NCBI RefSeq assembly: GCF_000423125.1
Contig: NZ_AUHJ01000002.1
Span: 62,001-126,000 of the forward strand
Origin: Haliea salexigens DSM 19537
GTDB taxonomy: Bacteria > Pseudomonadota > Gammaproteobacteria > Pseudomonadales > Halieaceae
Direction: 5' to 3'
Length of the DNA stretch: 64,000 nucleotides
This document shows, piece after piece, positions 8,112-16,456 of this stretch. The position numbers and the translations under genes are program-made. Every line of letters starts with the position of its first letter. Position 1 is the first letter of the stretch. The notes below the pieces were generated by a model. That model was given only the letters and a program-made list of their open reading frames with translations, made no database searches and was not told the origin of the DNA.

Positions 8112-8819
8112 GGGGCTGTCCTAGATAACTAGCCCATTTCGTTCCTAACCCATTGAGTTAACTGCTTTAATTGGCTCTTTGGGTCACTGTTATTAAATCG
8201 CCACTCACACTCCTTCAAAAACAAGGGAAAATGCTCCCGTGGCACCCCGTTGAATCGGCGTAAATGACGCTTCGCTTGATTCCAGAAATTCTCTATACCG
8301 TTTATATGATTCTGCTTATCTGCAAACAGCTCACTATGGTTAATACGGTAGTGCTTAAACTCTGAGACATCCAGAGCGTTGTAGCTACGGAATGTGTCAG
8401 TGTAAACAATGCTATCTGGCTTCACCTTTTGCCTGATAATCGGTAGTAATGTGTCGGCTTTGGCGTTGGGTATAACAACCGTGTAAACCTTGCCATGCCG
8501 CTTTAACAGGCCAAATACGGGTACTTTGCCTAACGCGCCTCGACCCCGTTTACCTTTACGCCTGCCACCAAAATAACTCTCGTCTGCTTCCACCTCACCT
8601 TCCAGTAATTCCAGATGTTCACTGTGTTCATAAATGAGTTGTCGCAGGCGATGAAAATAGTAGCTGGCTGTCGTTTTGTTAACCCCAACCAACTGGGCTG
8701 CCGTTCGTGCTGTTGTCCCCGCAACAAACAGCTCAATTAAACGTGATTGTTTGTACCAACTCAGCCTGCTCTTTCTCATCCAGCCATCCTAGATAATCTC
8801 TGTTATCTAGGACAGCCCC
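8112..8819 (-). mobile_element. IS1595-family insertion sequence, 708 bp, complete
   Basis: The element is bounded by perfect 18-bp inverted repeats, GGGGCTGTCCTAGATAAC at 8112-8129 and its complement at 8802-8819, with an 8-bp target duplication outside. It encodes a single 216-residue transposase on the minus strand. The short length and lack of an N-terminal zinc ribbon suggest the IS1016-like subgroup. It is noticeably more AT-rich than its surroundings. It has inserted into the 3' end of the hybrid sensor kinase, in the same orientation as that gene. Its right repeat supplies the new TAA stop of the truncated kinase. Confidence 0.95.
8129..8779 (-). CDS. IS1595-family transposase
   Basis: A 216-residue DDE-type transposase. 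An N-terminal helix-turn-helix (ARTAAQLVGVNKTTASYYFHRLR, residues about 24-46) should bind the ends. The catalytic region shows EADESYFGGRRKGKRGRG, VYTDTFRSYNAL and HINGIENFWNQAKRHLR, the acidic and Asn/Glu/Lys positions of the IS1595 (ISXO2-like) family. The reading frame is intact and its ends abut both inverted repeats, so the element may still be active. Larger family members carry an N-terminal zinc ribbon that this one lacks. Confidence 0.95.
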   Translation of the reverse strand: MRKSRLSWYKQSRLIELFVAGTTARTAAQLVGVNKTTASYYFHRLRQLIYEHSEHLELLEGEVEADESYFGGRRKGKRGRGALGKVPVFGLLKRHGKVYTVVIPNAKADTLLPIIRQKVKPDSIVYTDTFRSYNALDVSEFKHYRINHSELFADKQNHINGIENFWNQAKRHLRRFNGVPREHFPLFLKECEWRFNNSDPKSQLKQLTQWVRNEMG

Positions 8820-11800
8820 AAAACTTTTCCGTATAACCGGAGGTGAGAAGCACCTTGATGCCCGGCCTCTCTCGCTGCGCGATCTCGGCCAGTCGGTCAC
8901 CGCCCATGCCTCCTGGCATTACCATATCCGAGAACACCGCATTTATATCCGGGTCGTCGTTCAGCATGGCGAGAGCCTCCTCGCCGGATCTTGCACTCCG
9001 TACGCGGTAGCCCATGGATGTAATCAGATTGATTGCGTGCTCTCTGACCAGATCGTCGTCTTCAACAATCAGAATGCACTCGTCACCACTCGTTGCAATG
9101 TCGTTCTGGTCTTCAAGTGACTCCGGCAGTGTCATACTGCTTGTGGCTCGTGGTACGTATAGGGATATGGTTGTTCCTTTTCCGGGCTCTGAGTCGATGG
9201 TGATGTGACCGCCTGTCTGCTTGATGAACCCGTACACCATGCTCAGCCCCAGCCCGCTGCCCTTGCCAACGATTTTGGTGGTAAAGAAGGGCTCGAAAAC
9301 CTTGCTTATTACCTCCTCATGCATGCCTGAGCCCGTATCGGCGACGGAGATTTTCACGTAGCAACCACTCGTCACCTCCTTGTTCAGACGTGCGTATTCC
9401 TCGTCGAGCACCTCGTTGGACGTTTCGATTGTGATTCTGCCTTCCCCCTGAATGGAGTCTCTCGCGTTGACCACGAGGTTTAGCAGGGCGGACTCGAGCT
9501 GTGCGGGGTCGGCGTTAGCAAGCCAAAGGTCATCATGCGTTACGATTTCTAGCTGGATGTTCTCCTCAACGGAGCGGCGCAGGAGCATGTTCATGGAGCC
9601 GAGCATGTCTTCAACGCTTATGACCTGAGGCTCCAGAGGTTGTTTTCGAGCAAACGCGAGAAGTCTTGCAACCATCTCGCTACCACGCTCTGCCGCAGAG
9701 ACAATCATTTCCGCGAATGCGCAGGACTGATGGTCCTCCTTTTCCTGCAGGTATTCCACGAGGAGCTCAGAGTTGCCGAGTATCACCGTCAGCAGATTAT
9801 TGAAGTCATGAGCGACACCGCCAGTGAGCTGGCCAACTGCTTCAAGCTTTTGTGATTGGCGTAGATGCGCGGCGAGTTCATTTCGCTCTGTCAGGTCCGC
9901 CATGCTGATAAGTGCTCTGATTGGCTCTCCGTCCGCATTGCGAATAAGGTAGCCGCGATCAACGACTGATAGCCATTTATCGTTCGAGCCCTTGAACCGG
10001 TAGTCGCATTTCCAGCGAGTCTGTTCGTCTGAAAGGAATTCGTGGTAGCTGGACAGTACCCGATCCTTATCGTCGCAGTGAATGCGTGCTATCCATTCCG
10101 CTTCGCGAGTCAGGTCACCTGTTTTGAGTCCCATCAATTTCACGCCCTGTTCGTTCCACCAGACGATGTCCGAAACCAGATCCACGTCTCTTACAACGTC
10201 CTGGGTGGCAGAGGCCAGCATTTGAAAACGCTCTTCACTCTTTCGAAGCGTTTCTTCAGCCTCCTTACGGTCGGAGATGTCACGCTGCACAGAGACAAAG
10301 TGAGTGTAGTGTCCGGAATCGTCCGCCAGCGGCACTATGTCCATTTCAAACCACAGAGGCGATCCAGACTTCGTATAGTTAATGATCTCGCTGCGCACTG
10401 GGGAAAAATTCTCAAGTGCACGGCGAATGCGACGGAGCTCCGCGCGGTCCGATAGCTCTCCCTGCAGTATCCGTGGCGTACTTCCAAGAACTTCTTCGCG
10501 TGTATACCCGGTTATCCGTGCAAAAGCGTCGTTGACGTAAAGTATTCTTGGACCGGCCGGCGCATCGATAGGATTTGCTTCCGTAATCAGGAGAACATCA
10601 TTGATCCGCGACGTTGCTGCCTCGAGCAATCGCAGCGTTTCAATATTTGCGTGTTCCTGTGTGACGTCTCGGAAGTGTATGGCCATGCCATCGTCGATTG
10701 CGTGTGCTGAGCCGGCAATCCAAATTCCGATTGGATCCAGATATTCCTGAAAGCAGATCGGAGCATCGTTTTCTGAAGAAGCTTCCAGCTTGCGCCTTAG
10801 CCTGGATTCCTGCGAGACTGGAATAGCATCCCACAGGTGTTTGCCGACGTAGCTCTCGCTGACGTTGCCGAACAATTGTGTGAAGTCGGAATTTACGAAA
10901 GTCAGCCGATGCCCGTGATCGATGGTCAGGAAGACCGTGTCCATACCGTCTACGATCTTTCTGAGCCTGCGAGCCGCACGTACTTCTTTCTCGCTTTGCG
11001 CCTGGGAAGAAATTTGTGAAGGCGCGCCGGCATGTGTTTCAGGTGGTAGGCGCCGGGCCCATGCTTCGACCCAGGCGGGAATATGGTCGCCCTCCATCGG
11101 CTTCGCTATGTGATAGCCTTGCACGAGATTGCAGTTCAACCCGCTGACAAACTCCATTGCTTTCTGGTCTTCAACGCCTTCGGCGGTTGTCTGTAATCCG
11201 AGGTTTTTGCCAAGTTCGATAACGGATTGCACAACCATTCTCGCTTCCGCAGACCGCCCGGAAGCAATGACAAATGATTTGTCGACCTTGATTTCGGAAA
11301 AGGGCAAACGGACAAGCTGCGCCATTGAGGAGTAGCCAGTCCCGAAGTCATCCATGGAGAGAAGAAACCCCTTCATGCGCAGGCGTGTCATAAGCTCCAG
11401 CGAAGTCGTTGGGTCCTCCATGGCGCTGGTTTCGGTTAACTCAAGGATGACACGCGATGTTGAAACACCGGCTTTGGCGCAGTGCGCCGCGAGTCTGTCA
11501 GCGAAGTCTATATCGCGCAGGTTCCTGGCTGATATATTGATGGAGATTCGCACATCGCCACCGCACTGATCCCACAGTTGCTCGTGGGATTTGTACCAGG
11601 CTAGCGCGTTTGTGAAGATATAACCTGTCAGATGGTCCATCAGGTGACATTCTTCGGCGACATGAAGGAATCGGTCCGGCAGTAGTGGGCCATAGGTTGG
11701 ATGGCGCCAGCGGACGAGTGTTTCGAAACCCCTGATATTCCCGGATTTGCAGTCGATCTTGGGCTGGTAGACCAGGAAGAACTCGCGGTTGCGAATGCCG

Positions 11801-12318
11801 TCCACGATATCACGGTGTTTTATCGGTAGTCCTTGATCTACCGCTTTGCTCTCCAGCATGGCGCCCTGACTTGTTCTATTCGTTAGCAGCGCATTGAGCT
11901 GCTCCTTTCGATAGGGCTTCGTCAATTTTCCAATGATGCGCAGGCCATGTTCTTCTGCCGCAAGCGCGGCGGCATCAAGCAGGCGCTCATCGAGGCCGCT
12001 TACGAGAATGACCTTTGCCTCGCAACTCACTTCGGGGAGTCGTCGCAGCACTTCCACGCCGTCCATACCCGGCATTATCAAGTCAATGGCGACATACTCT
12101 GGACCATCACGCTCAATAGCGTGAAGGAATTCACTCGCTTGTGTAAAAACTTTCGCTGAGAGTCCAGATGCATCCGCCAGACGCGCGAGGGTCAAGGCGA
12201 CATCCCGGTCATCATCGAGTATGAAAATGTACTCGTGGGGATCACCGACATCGATCACTCGCCCGGCTTCGCAATTGTCAACCGGGTCAAAGTAATTGTG
12301 CTCATGCAAACTGTTCAT
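8803..12318 (-). CDS. Hybrid sensor REC-EAL-PAS-PAS-PAS-HisKA-HATPase-REC, 3'-truncated by IS
   Basis: 1171 residues, soluble. Order: receiver 1 (31-145, phospho-Asp79), EAL domain (about 170-415), three PAS/PAC units (about 445-810), HisKA with GGVAHDFNNLL, HATPase (NLVVNARDSI, DTGSGM, GKGSGLGLSMVYGF), receiver 2 from about 1082 (phospho-Asp about 1131). The EAL catalytic residues are present (ETL, NISARN, ELTET, MDDFGTG, VDKSF, AEGVED), so c-di-GMP hydrolysis is plausible in the same chain as a histidine kinase. The start at 12318 follows GGAG; longer in-frame options lack a domain match. The insertion sequence replaces the last ~32 residues with WGCPR, removing the switch lysine and last helix of receiver 2. 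Kinase and EAL parts are intact, but signalling through receiver 2 should fail. Confidence 0.9.
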   Translation of the reverse strand: MNSLHEHNYFDPVDNCEAGRVIDVGDPHEYIFILDDDRDVALTLARLADASGLSAKVFTQASEFLHAIERDGPEYVAIDLIMPGMDGVEVLRRLPEVSCEAKVILVSGLDERLLDAAALAAEEHGLRIIGKLTKPYRKEQLNALLTNRTSQGAMLESKAVDQGLPIKHRDIVDGIRNREFFLVYQPKIDCKSGNIRGFETLVRWRHPTYGPLLPDRFLHVAEECHLMDHLTGYIFTNALAWYKSHEQLWDQCGGDVRISINISARNLRDIDFADRLAAHCAKAGVSTSRVILELTETSAMEDPTTSLELMTRLRMKGFLLSMDDFGTGYSSMAQLVRLPFSEIKVDKSFVIASGRSAEARMVVQSVIELGKNLGLQTTAEGVEDQKAMEFVSGLNCNLVQGYHIAKPMEGDHIPAWVEAWARRLPPETHAGAPSQISSQAQSEKEVRAARRLRKIVDGMDTVFLTIDHGHRLTFVNSDFTQLFGNVSESYVGKHLWDAIPVSQESRLRRKLEASSENDAPICFQEYLDPIGIWIAGSAHAIDDGMAIHFRDVTQEHANIETLRLLEAATSRINDVLLITEANPIDAPAGPRILYVNDAFARITGYTREEVLGSTPRILQGELSDRAELRRIRRALENFSPVRSEIINYTKSGSPLWFEMDIVPLADDSGHYTHFVSVQRDISDRKEAEETLRKSEERFQMLASATQDVVRDVDLVSDIVWWNEQGVKLMGLKTGDLTREAEWIARIHCDDKDRVLSSYHEFLSDEQTRWKCDYRFKGSNDKWLSVVDRGYLIRNADGEPIRALISMADLTERNELAAHLRQSQKLEAVGQLTGGVAHDFNNLLTVILGNSELLVEYLQEKEDHQSCAFAEMIVSAAERGSEMVARLLAFARKQPLEPQVISVEDMLGSMNMLLRRSVEENIQLEIVTHDDLWLANADPAQLESALLNLVVNARDSIQGEGRITIETSNEVLDEEYARLNKEVTSGCYVKISVADTGSGMHEEVISKVFEPFFTTKIVGKGSGLGLSMVYGFIKQTGGHITIDSEPGKGTTISLYVPRATSSMTLPESLEDQNDIATSGDECILIVEDDDLVREHAINLITSMGYRVRSARSGEEALAMLNDDPDINAVFSDMVMPGGMGGDRLAEIAQRERPGIKVLLTSGYTEKFWGCPR

Positions 12319-12791
12319 TTCTCCATCACCATTTACGCAAAAGGTGCATGTTTGCGACCTCGTCCAGAGACTTCCCGCAACCGCCGTTTGCCGCTTGTGT
12401 GGGCGTTGCTGTTCATGGCGGTTGGGTTCAACGGCCCCGATCGGTACTGTGTTACCGCGCCCGGGTCGCTCCTTTGATGACCGGAGTGGTTCGGGCGGCC
12501 CTGTAAGATGCTGCACAGGTTGCGGAGAGCGACCCTGTAGCATTATTTTTGGATGAGGATCGCTCGGAGTAAGGCTCGCAACTCAGCGATGAGCAAGAAA
12601 TACAGGCACGATTGGAGCGCGCGGACGGTTGAAGGCGGCGAACCCAGTTTCTAGTAAGCCAGGTCAGGGCCCTGTTGTGGCGTCCGACGACACTCTAGTA
12701 CGTATCAGGAATACTAGTTTTTTTTGCAATCGCTCGATATCAGGGATTCCCTGAATTTCTCCGGCGCTCACCTGTCCGTCCGTAGTCGAGG
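12319..12791. promoter_or_regulatory. 473-bp intergenic region upstream of the hybrid sensor
   Basis: No convincing gene lies here. The interval should contain the promoter of the hybrid sensor, reading leftward, and the 3' end of the NarL-type regulator. Apart from the hairpin with a T run near 12695-12725, no operator or riboswitch is recognised. Confidence 0.4.
12695..12725 (+). terminator. Hairpin followed by eight T, intrinsic-terminator-like
   Basis: CTAGTA (12695-12700) pairs with TACTAG (12712-12717) and is followed by eight T on the plus strand. The stem is weak and AT-rich, and no plus-strand gene lies immediately upstream, so its role is uncertain. On the minus strand it would follow the regulator's stop by about 70 bases but lacks a U tail there. 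Confidence 0.35.
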
Positions 12792-13412
12792 TCAGCTATC
12801 GATCAAGCCCACGCGTATGCTGTGGCGAGTAAGTTCCGCGACAGAGCGTAGCTCAAGTTTGTCCATAATATGCTTTCGGTGGGATTCTATGGTTTTAGCG
12901 CTCAGATGTAGCTGCTCGGCGATCTCCCGCGTTGGGTGGCCCAGTGCAATGAGCCTCAGTACCTGCTCCTCACGCGTACTCAGTCTGGCCTGTTCGTTGC
13001 GCGCGGTGAGCTTCGACTCGAGGCGCCGGCACATGAATGTTTTTCCCGAAAAAACCGTGTGGATTGCATCTCGCAGCTCCTCAATGGCAGCTTCCTTGAG
13101 CAGATAGGCACGCGCCCCCGCGTCGAATGCCTGCCGGACGAAGTGTGTTTGTGAGTGCATGGATACAACAATAACCGCGGGTTTCGAGGATAGCCGTTGG
13201 GTTTCCTTTATGGCTGTTAACCCGTGTATCTTGGGTAACTGGAGGTCGATCACCAGGATGTCCGGGTTGGTGCGCCGGGTCTCTGTGATGGCGGATTCTC
13301 CGTTTGCGGCCTCAGCAACCACCTTGAAGCCATCAACCGAGTGTAGGTAGGCCACAATCGCACTCCGCAACATTTGATGGTCGTCGGCCACTACGATGGT
13401 AATATCTTTCAT
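12792..13412 (-). CDS. NarL/LuxR-type response regulator
   Basis: 206 residues. A receiver domain (1-120: acidic DDH, phospho-Asp in VIDLQLPKIHG, switch Ser in VVSMHS, Lys in LLKEAA) precedes a LuxR-type helix-turn-helix (about 143-200: LSTREEQVLRLIALGHPTREIA then LHLSAKTIESHRKHIMDKL). It should bind DNA after phosphorylation. Its ATG overlaps the stop of the MASE1 kinase gene by four bases (ATGA), so translation is coupled and the kinase is its natural partner. Target genes are not apparent. Confidence 0.94.
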   Translation of the reverse strand: MKDITIVVADDHQMLRSAIVAYLHSVDGFKVVAEAANGESAITETRRTNPDILVIDLQLPKIHGLTAIKETQRLSSKPAVIVVSMHSQTHFVRQAFDAGARAYLLKEAAIEELRDAIHTVFSGKTFMCRRLESKLTARNEQARLSTREEQVLRLIALGHPTREIAEQLHLSAKTIESHRKHIMDKLELRSVAELTRHSIRVGLIDS

Positions 13413-15046
13413 TCGACAGCCTCGTTGTGTAATGGCGTGTTCATCGTGACTTCCGTGCCGCCTTCAATCGGCGCACGTATCTCCAGGCGACCACCAAGAC
13501 TTTCCAGTGTATTTTCACAACTCAGTAAACCGTAGCCTCTCGCTGCTTTTCGATTGCGGAGCGAATCGATGTTGAGGCCGCGCCCGTTGTCGCGGATGGT
13601 AATGCACAAGCTGCTTCCGTTGTGTTCAACTTCCAGCTCTACTGTAGACGCTTCTGCGTGCTTGACCACGTTCACCAGAATTTCACGAGTACACCGAAAC
13701 AAGCTGGAAGCATGATCCCTGTCAAGGCTGGGCGGGGTATCACATTTGAATACCGCGTCAATCTCATACTCAGACATCAACTCCTGGAGTAGTTCCTGCA
13801 GAGAGTTCTGGAAGCTTCCACCCTGATGCACGGATGAAGCAACCCCTGACGTAATCGACCGGGTAGTTTCAATAGCCTGGTCCAGGATGTCTTTCATTTC
13901 CTCCAGCATGCCAGTGTGGGAAAGATCTTTGGTCAGTTTTGACTCAAGCAGATCCAGCTTGATCCGCGACAGAGCCAGATTCTGCCCGAGGTTATCGTGA
14001 ACCAGGCGCGCGGTTTCGGCACGAAACTCATCTTCTTTTCTGTTGGCACGAACGGCGAGCTCTCTGAGCTGTAGCCTTCCACGTTCAATCTCTTTCAGGC
14101 GTGAGCTTCTGTCGTCAGTGCTGGCGCCAAGAATCAGGCTTGCAGCGGTATTGACCAGAAGATAGAGGCAAAGCCCGGCGGCGAACTCCTGCGAGGATAC
14201 AGCAGAAAAATACACGGTTTCATTCAACGCGCCTACACTGGCAAAAGTCGCTACGACGACGTTGCAAACCGCTGCAAAAACGGAGCCGAACCTTGCGGCC
14301 GCCCAGAACAGGCCCGGCGTAACAAGGTAGATGCTCGCCGGATGTGTTGTGATCTCGAATACAAACACGGCGGCGGATATACCGATTATGAATACGGCGA
14401 GAGCGAACGCTTCGACATATCGCCGGGGTGGCGCGATCCGACCTGAAAAGAAAAGCCAGGCCGACACGACAGCGGGAGTGACGATAATTATGCCGGAGGC
14501 TTGTACTAATGCCCATTGCGCGAAATCTACCGGGAAATCTGCTGTTGTATTTGCTGTGCGCATCAAGGCCGGCGCAACCGCGAAAACGGTTGGCAGCAGA
14601 AGGCCTGCGACAAGTACAAAATATGTCGCGCGCCTGAGGGCTGTTTGTGTATGCGAACAATAGTGCCTCAGTAGTGCCGCACCAACGAGCCCCTCGAGCG
14701 TTTTTGACGCGGCAATAACCAGCGCCATCGAAAGTGGCGACGCGTAGACGATGAATTCCACTCCCAGCTGAACGCAGAAAATGGCCGGAACGAGCACCCA
14801 CCACTCGCGTTTCGAGGCGAGTAGCAGTCCTGCCCAGTAAACACCCGCTGCGAGATACATGAACGGGAGGTCGTTTCGCAGGGAGTATATGCCAAGAACG
14901 ATCGCTGCCAATATGGCATAGCCAGCTGCGGTTAACGCCACAAAATGCCAGCGGATTTTTTCCTGTGCGGATTCGTCAGGAAGCCAGTCGAGGACGCAGG
15001 GAAATTCCTGCTGGTCGACGAAAGCTTCGGGTATCACTCTTGCCAT
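13409..15046 (-). CDS. MASE1-domain histidine kinase (HisKA_3 type)
   Basis: 545 residues. Residues about 35-310 form eight or so membrane segments of the MASE1 sensor type, beginning after a short cytoplasmic lead. After a linker helix comes a NarX-like dimerisation domain with the phosphorylated His in ETARLVHDNLGQNLALSRIKLDLL. A C-terminal ATPase domain follows (REILVNVVKHAEAS, IRDNGRGL, RGYGLLSCEN). The start has GGAGG seven bases upstream. MASE1 domains sense unknown signals in or at the membrane. It is translationally coupled to the NarL-type regulator downstream and lies 86 bp after the diguanylate cyclase gene on the same strand, so all may be one transcript. Confidence 0.93.
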   Translation of the reverse strand: MARVIPEAFVDQQEFPCVLDWLPDESAQEKIRWHFVALTAAGYAILAAIVLGIYSLRNDLPFMYLAAGVYWAGLLLASKREWWVLVPAIFCVQLGVEFIVYASPLSMALVIAASKTLEGLVGAALLRHYCSHTQTALRRATYFVLVAGLLLPTVFAVAPALMRTANTTADFPVDFAQWALVQASGIIIVTPAVVSAWLFFSGRIAPPRRYVEAFALAVFIIGISAAVFVFEITTHPASIYLVTPGLFWAAARFGSVFAAVCNVVVATFASVGALNETVYFSAVSSQEFAAGLCLYLLVNTAASLILGASTDDRSSRLKEIERGRLQLRELAVRANRKEDEFRAETARLVHDNLGQNLALSRIKLDLLESKLTKDLSHTGMLEEMKDILDQAIETTRSITSGVASSVHQGGSFQNSLQELLQELMSEYEIDAVFKCDTPPSLDRDHASSLFRCTREILVNVVKHAEASTVELEVEHNGSSLCITIRDNGRGLNIDSLRNRKAARGYGLLSCENTLESLGGRLEIRAPIEGGTEVTMNTPLHNEAVE

Positions 15047-15132
15047 AACGCGCCTCCAGCGGAATTACGCAATGGTTCCCCGGCCCACCTGGTTCCCTGC
15101 TCGCGCACTTCTTCAGTGCCAGCTGCGGGCTT

Positions 15133-16152
15133 TCAGCTACCTTCAGGTTCACTGTTGTTTTGCGCGCTGCTCTTGCTATCGGTACAGCTTGCGACACGAT
15201 TTTTGCCGTCTTTTTTTGCCTGATACAGCGCCTTGTCTGCGAGGCCCAAAAGCTCTGCTTCAGTAACGTCCGTATCAGCTTGCGCCGTACCTGCGCTACA
15301 GGTTACGTGCAGCGTCTCGCCGGACGCCAACGTGAACTGGTGTTCGCGCAGCGCGGTGATGAAGCGATCGACGGCGAGAAGTCCCTGGGTTTCATCACAC
15401 TCAGGCATGACAATGATGAACTCCTCGCCACCGAAGCGCCCTATGGTATCGGAGTCGCGGCTCAAAGTGTTCAACAGGGCGCCCACTCCGCGCAATACAT
15501 CGTCGCCTGCCAAGTGGCCGTGGGTATCATTGACAACCTTGAAATCATCAATATCAATCATGGCAACCGTCAAGGGTATATCATAGCGTTCCGCGCGCTT
15601 TAGCTCCTCGCGCAGCGTATCGAGTGCATAGCTGCGACGGAATGTGCCGGTCAAAGGGTCTGCGACCGCGAGTGCTTCCAGCTGCGCGGTACGCTCTTTT
15701 ACTTTCTCCTCCAGCCTGATATTCGCTTCAAGAATATCTTCACGCGCTACACGCAGTTCTTCATTGGCCGCGACGAGGCGGGCACGGCTGGGAATGTTGA
15801 TTGCAATGGGCAGCAAACGCCAGGCTACGATAGCGGTGATGGCCGACACCACGCCAGTCGATATCTTTGCCAGGCCCTCGATAAAGTAGTACCCATGCCA
15901 GACATTGATTAGTGAGATCAGGTGCGTTACGCCGCAGAGGAAGATGAAGGCAGCAAACATGAGGAAGACGCGGTCAAAAGTGAGATCTTCACGTTTTCTC
16001 ACCAGCCTGATCAGTACTGCGGGAATGGCGAAATAGGCAAGCGTGGTGAGTGTGTCGCCACCCACGTGAAGAAACAGCAGATCCCACCGCCAAAGCAGAC
16101 AATGGCCGTGGGGCATCAGGCTGCCGTCAAGCACGCGTTGCAGCAATTCCAT
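15133..16152 (-). CDS. Diguanylate cyclase with ETR1-like ethylene-binding membrane domain
   Basis: 339 residues. The first 120 hold three membrane helices matching the ethylene-binding domain of plant ETR1: GGDTLTTLAYFAIP, AAFIFLCGVTHLISL and a third helix at GLAKISTGVVSAITAIVAW. Asp33, Tyr40, Ile43, Pro44, Ile70, Cys73 and His77 correspond to ETR1 Asp25, Tyr32, Ile35, Pro36, Ile62, Cys65 and His69, each offset by exactly eight. Cys and His are copper(I) ligands in ETR1. A coiled coil (about 125-160) links to a GGDEF domain with RFGGEEF and an RDSD inhibitory site, so it should make c-di-GMP. The start at 16152 (GGGAG upstream) removes a 58-residue basic lead. A 72-residue frame ends four bases upstream. 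Ethylene or copper binding is inferred from residues only. Confidence 0.92.
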   Translation of the reverse strand: MELLQRVLDGSLMPHGHCLLWRWDLLFLHVGGDTLTTLAYFAIPAVLIRLVRKREDLTFDRVFLMFAAFIFLCGVTHLISLINVWHGYYFIEGLAKISTGVVSAITAIVAWRLLPIAINIPSRARLVAANEELRVAREDILEANIRLEEKVKERTAQLEALAVADPLTGTFRRSYALDTLREELKRAERYDIPLTVAMIDIDDFKVVNDTHGHLAGDDVLRGVGALLNTLSRDSDTIGRFGGEEFIIVMPECDETQGLLAVDRFITALREHQFTLASGETLHVTCSAGTAQADTDVTEAELLGLADKALYQAKKDGKNRVASCTDSKSSAQNNSEPEGS

Positions 16153-16156
16153 TTGA

Positions 16157-16375
16157 CTACTCCCGGATCTTTTGTCGAACCATATACGCGAAGGGTTCAG
16201 CCGTGCGGTCGATTCCAGCGGGCACACGGGCTTCCCATCGTGCGTAACCCTTAACTCCAAAATAGCACGGCACAGGTGAATTGCGAGAAATGAAGACTGT
16301 GAAATGCTTTCGCTTGCGCATGGCATCTGCGGCGCTGGTCACGCGTTCACGCCGTTTGCGAATTTCTGCTAGCAT
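16157..16375 (-). CDS. Small basic protein upstream of the ETR1-like cyclase
   Basis: 72 residues, MLAEIRKRRERVTSAADAMR at the start, rich in Arg and Lys in the first 25 positions, then an apparently folded part with two aromatic stretches (HFTVFISRN, CYFGVKGYARW). No family is recognised. An AAGGAG site six bases before the ATG at 16375 and a four-base gap to the cyclase start argue that it is translated and co-transcribed. An in-frame ATG 14 codons earlier is less likely. It could be a regulator of the downstream sensor, but that is only positional. Confidence 0.5.
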   Translation of the reverse strand: MLAEIRKRRERVTSAADAMRKRKHFTVFISRNSPVPCYFGVKGYARWEARVPAGIDRTAEPFAYMVRQKIRE

Positions 16376-16456
16376 GCGCCTCTCCTTCTTGAGAGATTCA
16401 TCGTTTAAATGAACCACTCCTGGCCAATTTATTACAAGAATACTGGATGCCTCACC

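Larger units (their letters stand above)
8104..8827. repeat. 8-bp target site duplication AAAACTTT flanking the IS
   Basis: AAAACTTT occurs at 8104-8111 and again at 8820-8827, immediately outside the terminal inverted repeats. Eight-base duplications are the rule for IS1595-family elements. The perfect match shows the insertion is recent or little eroded. Confidence 0.95.
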
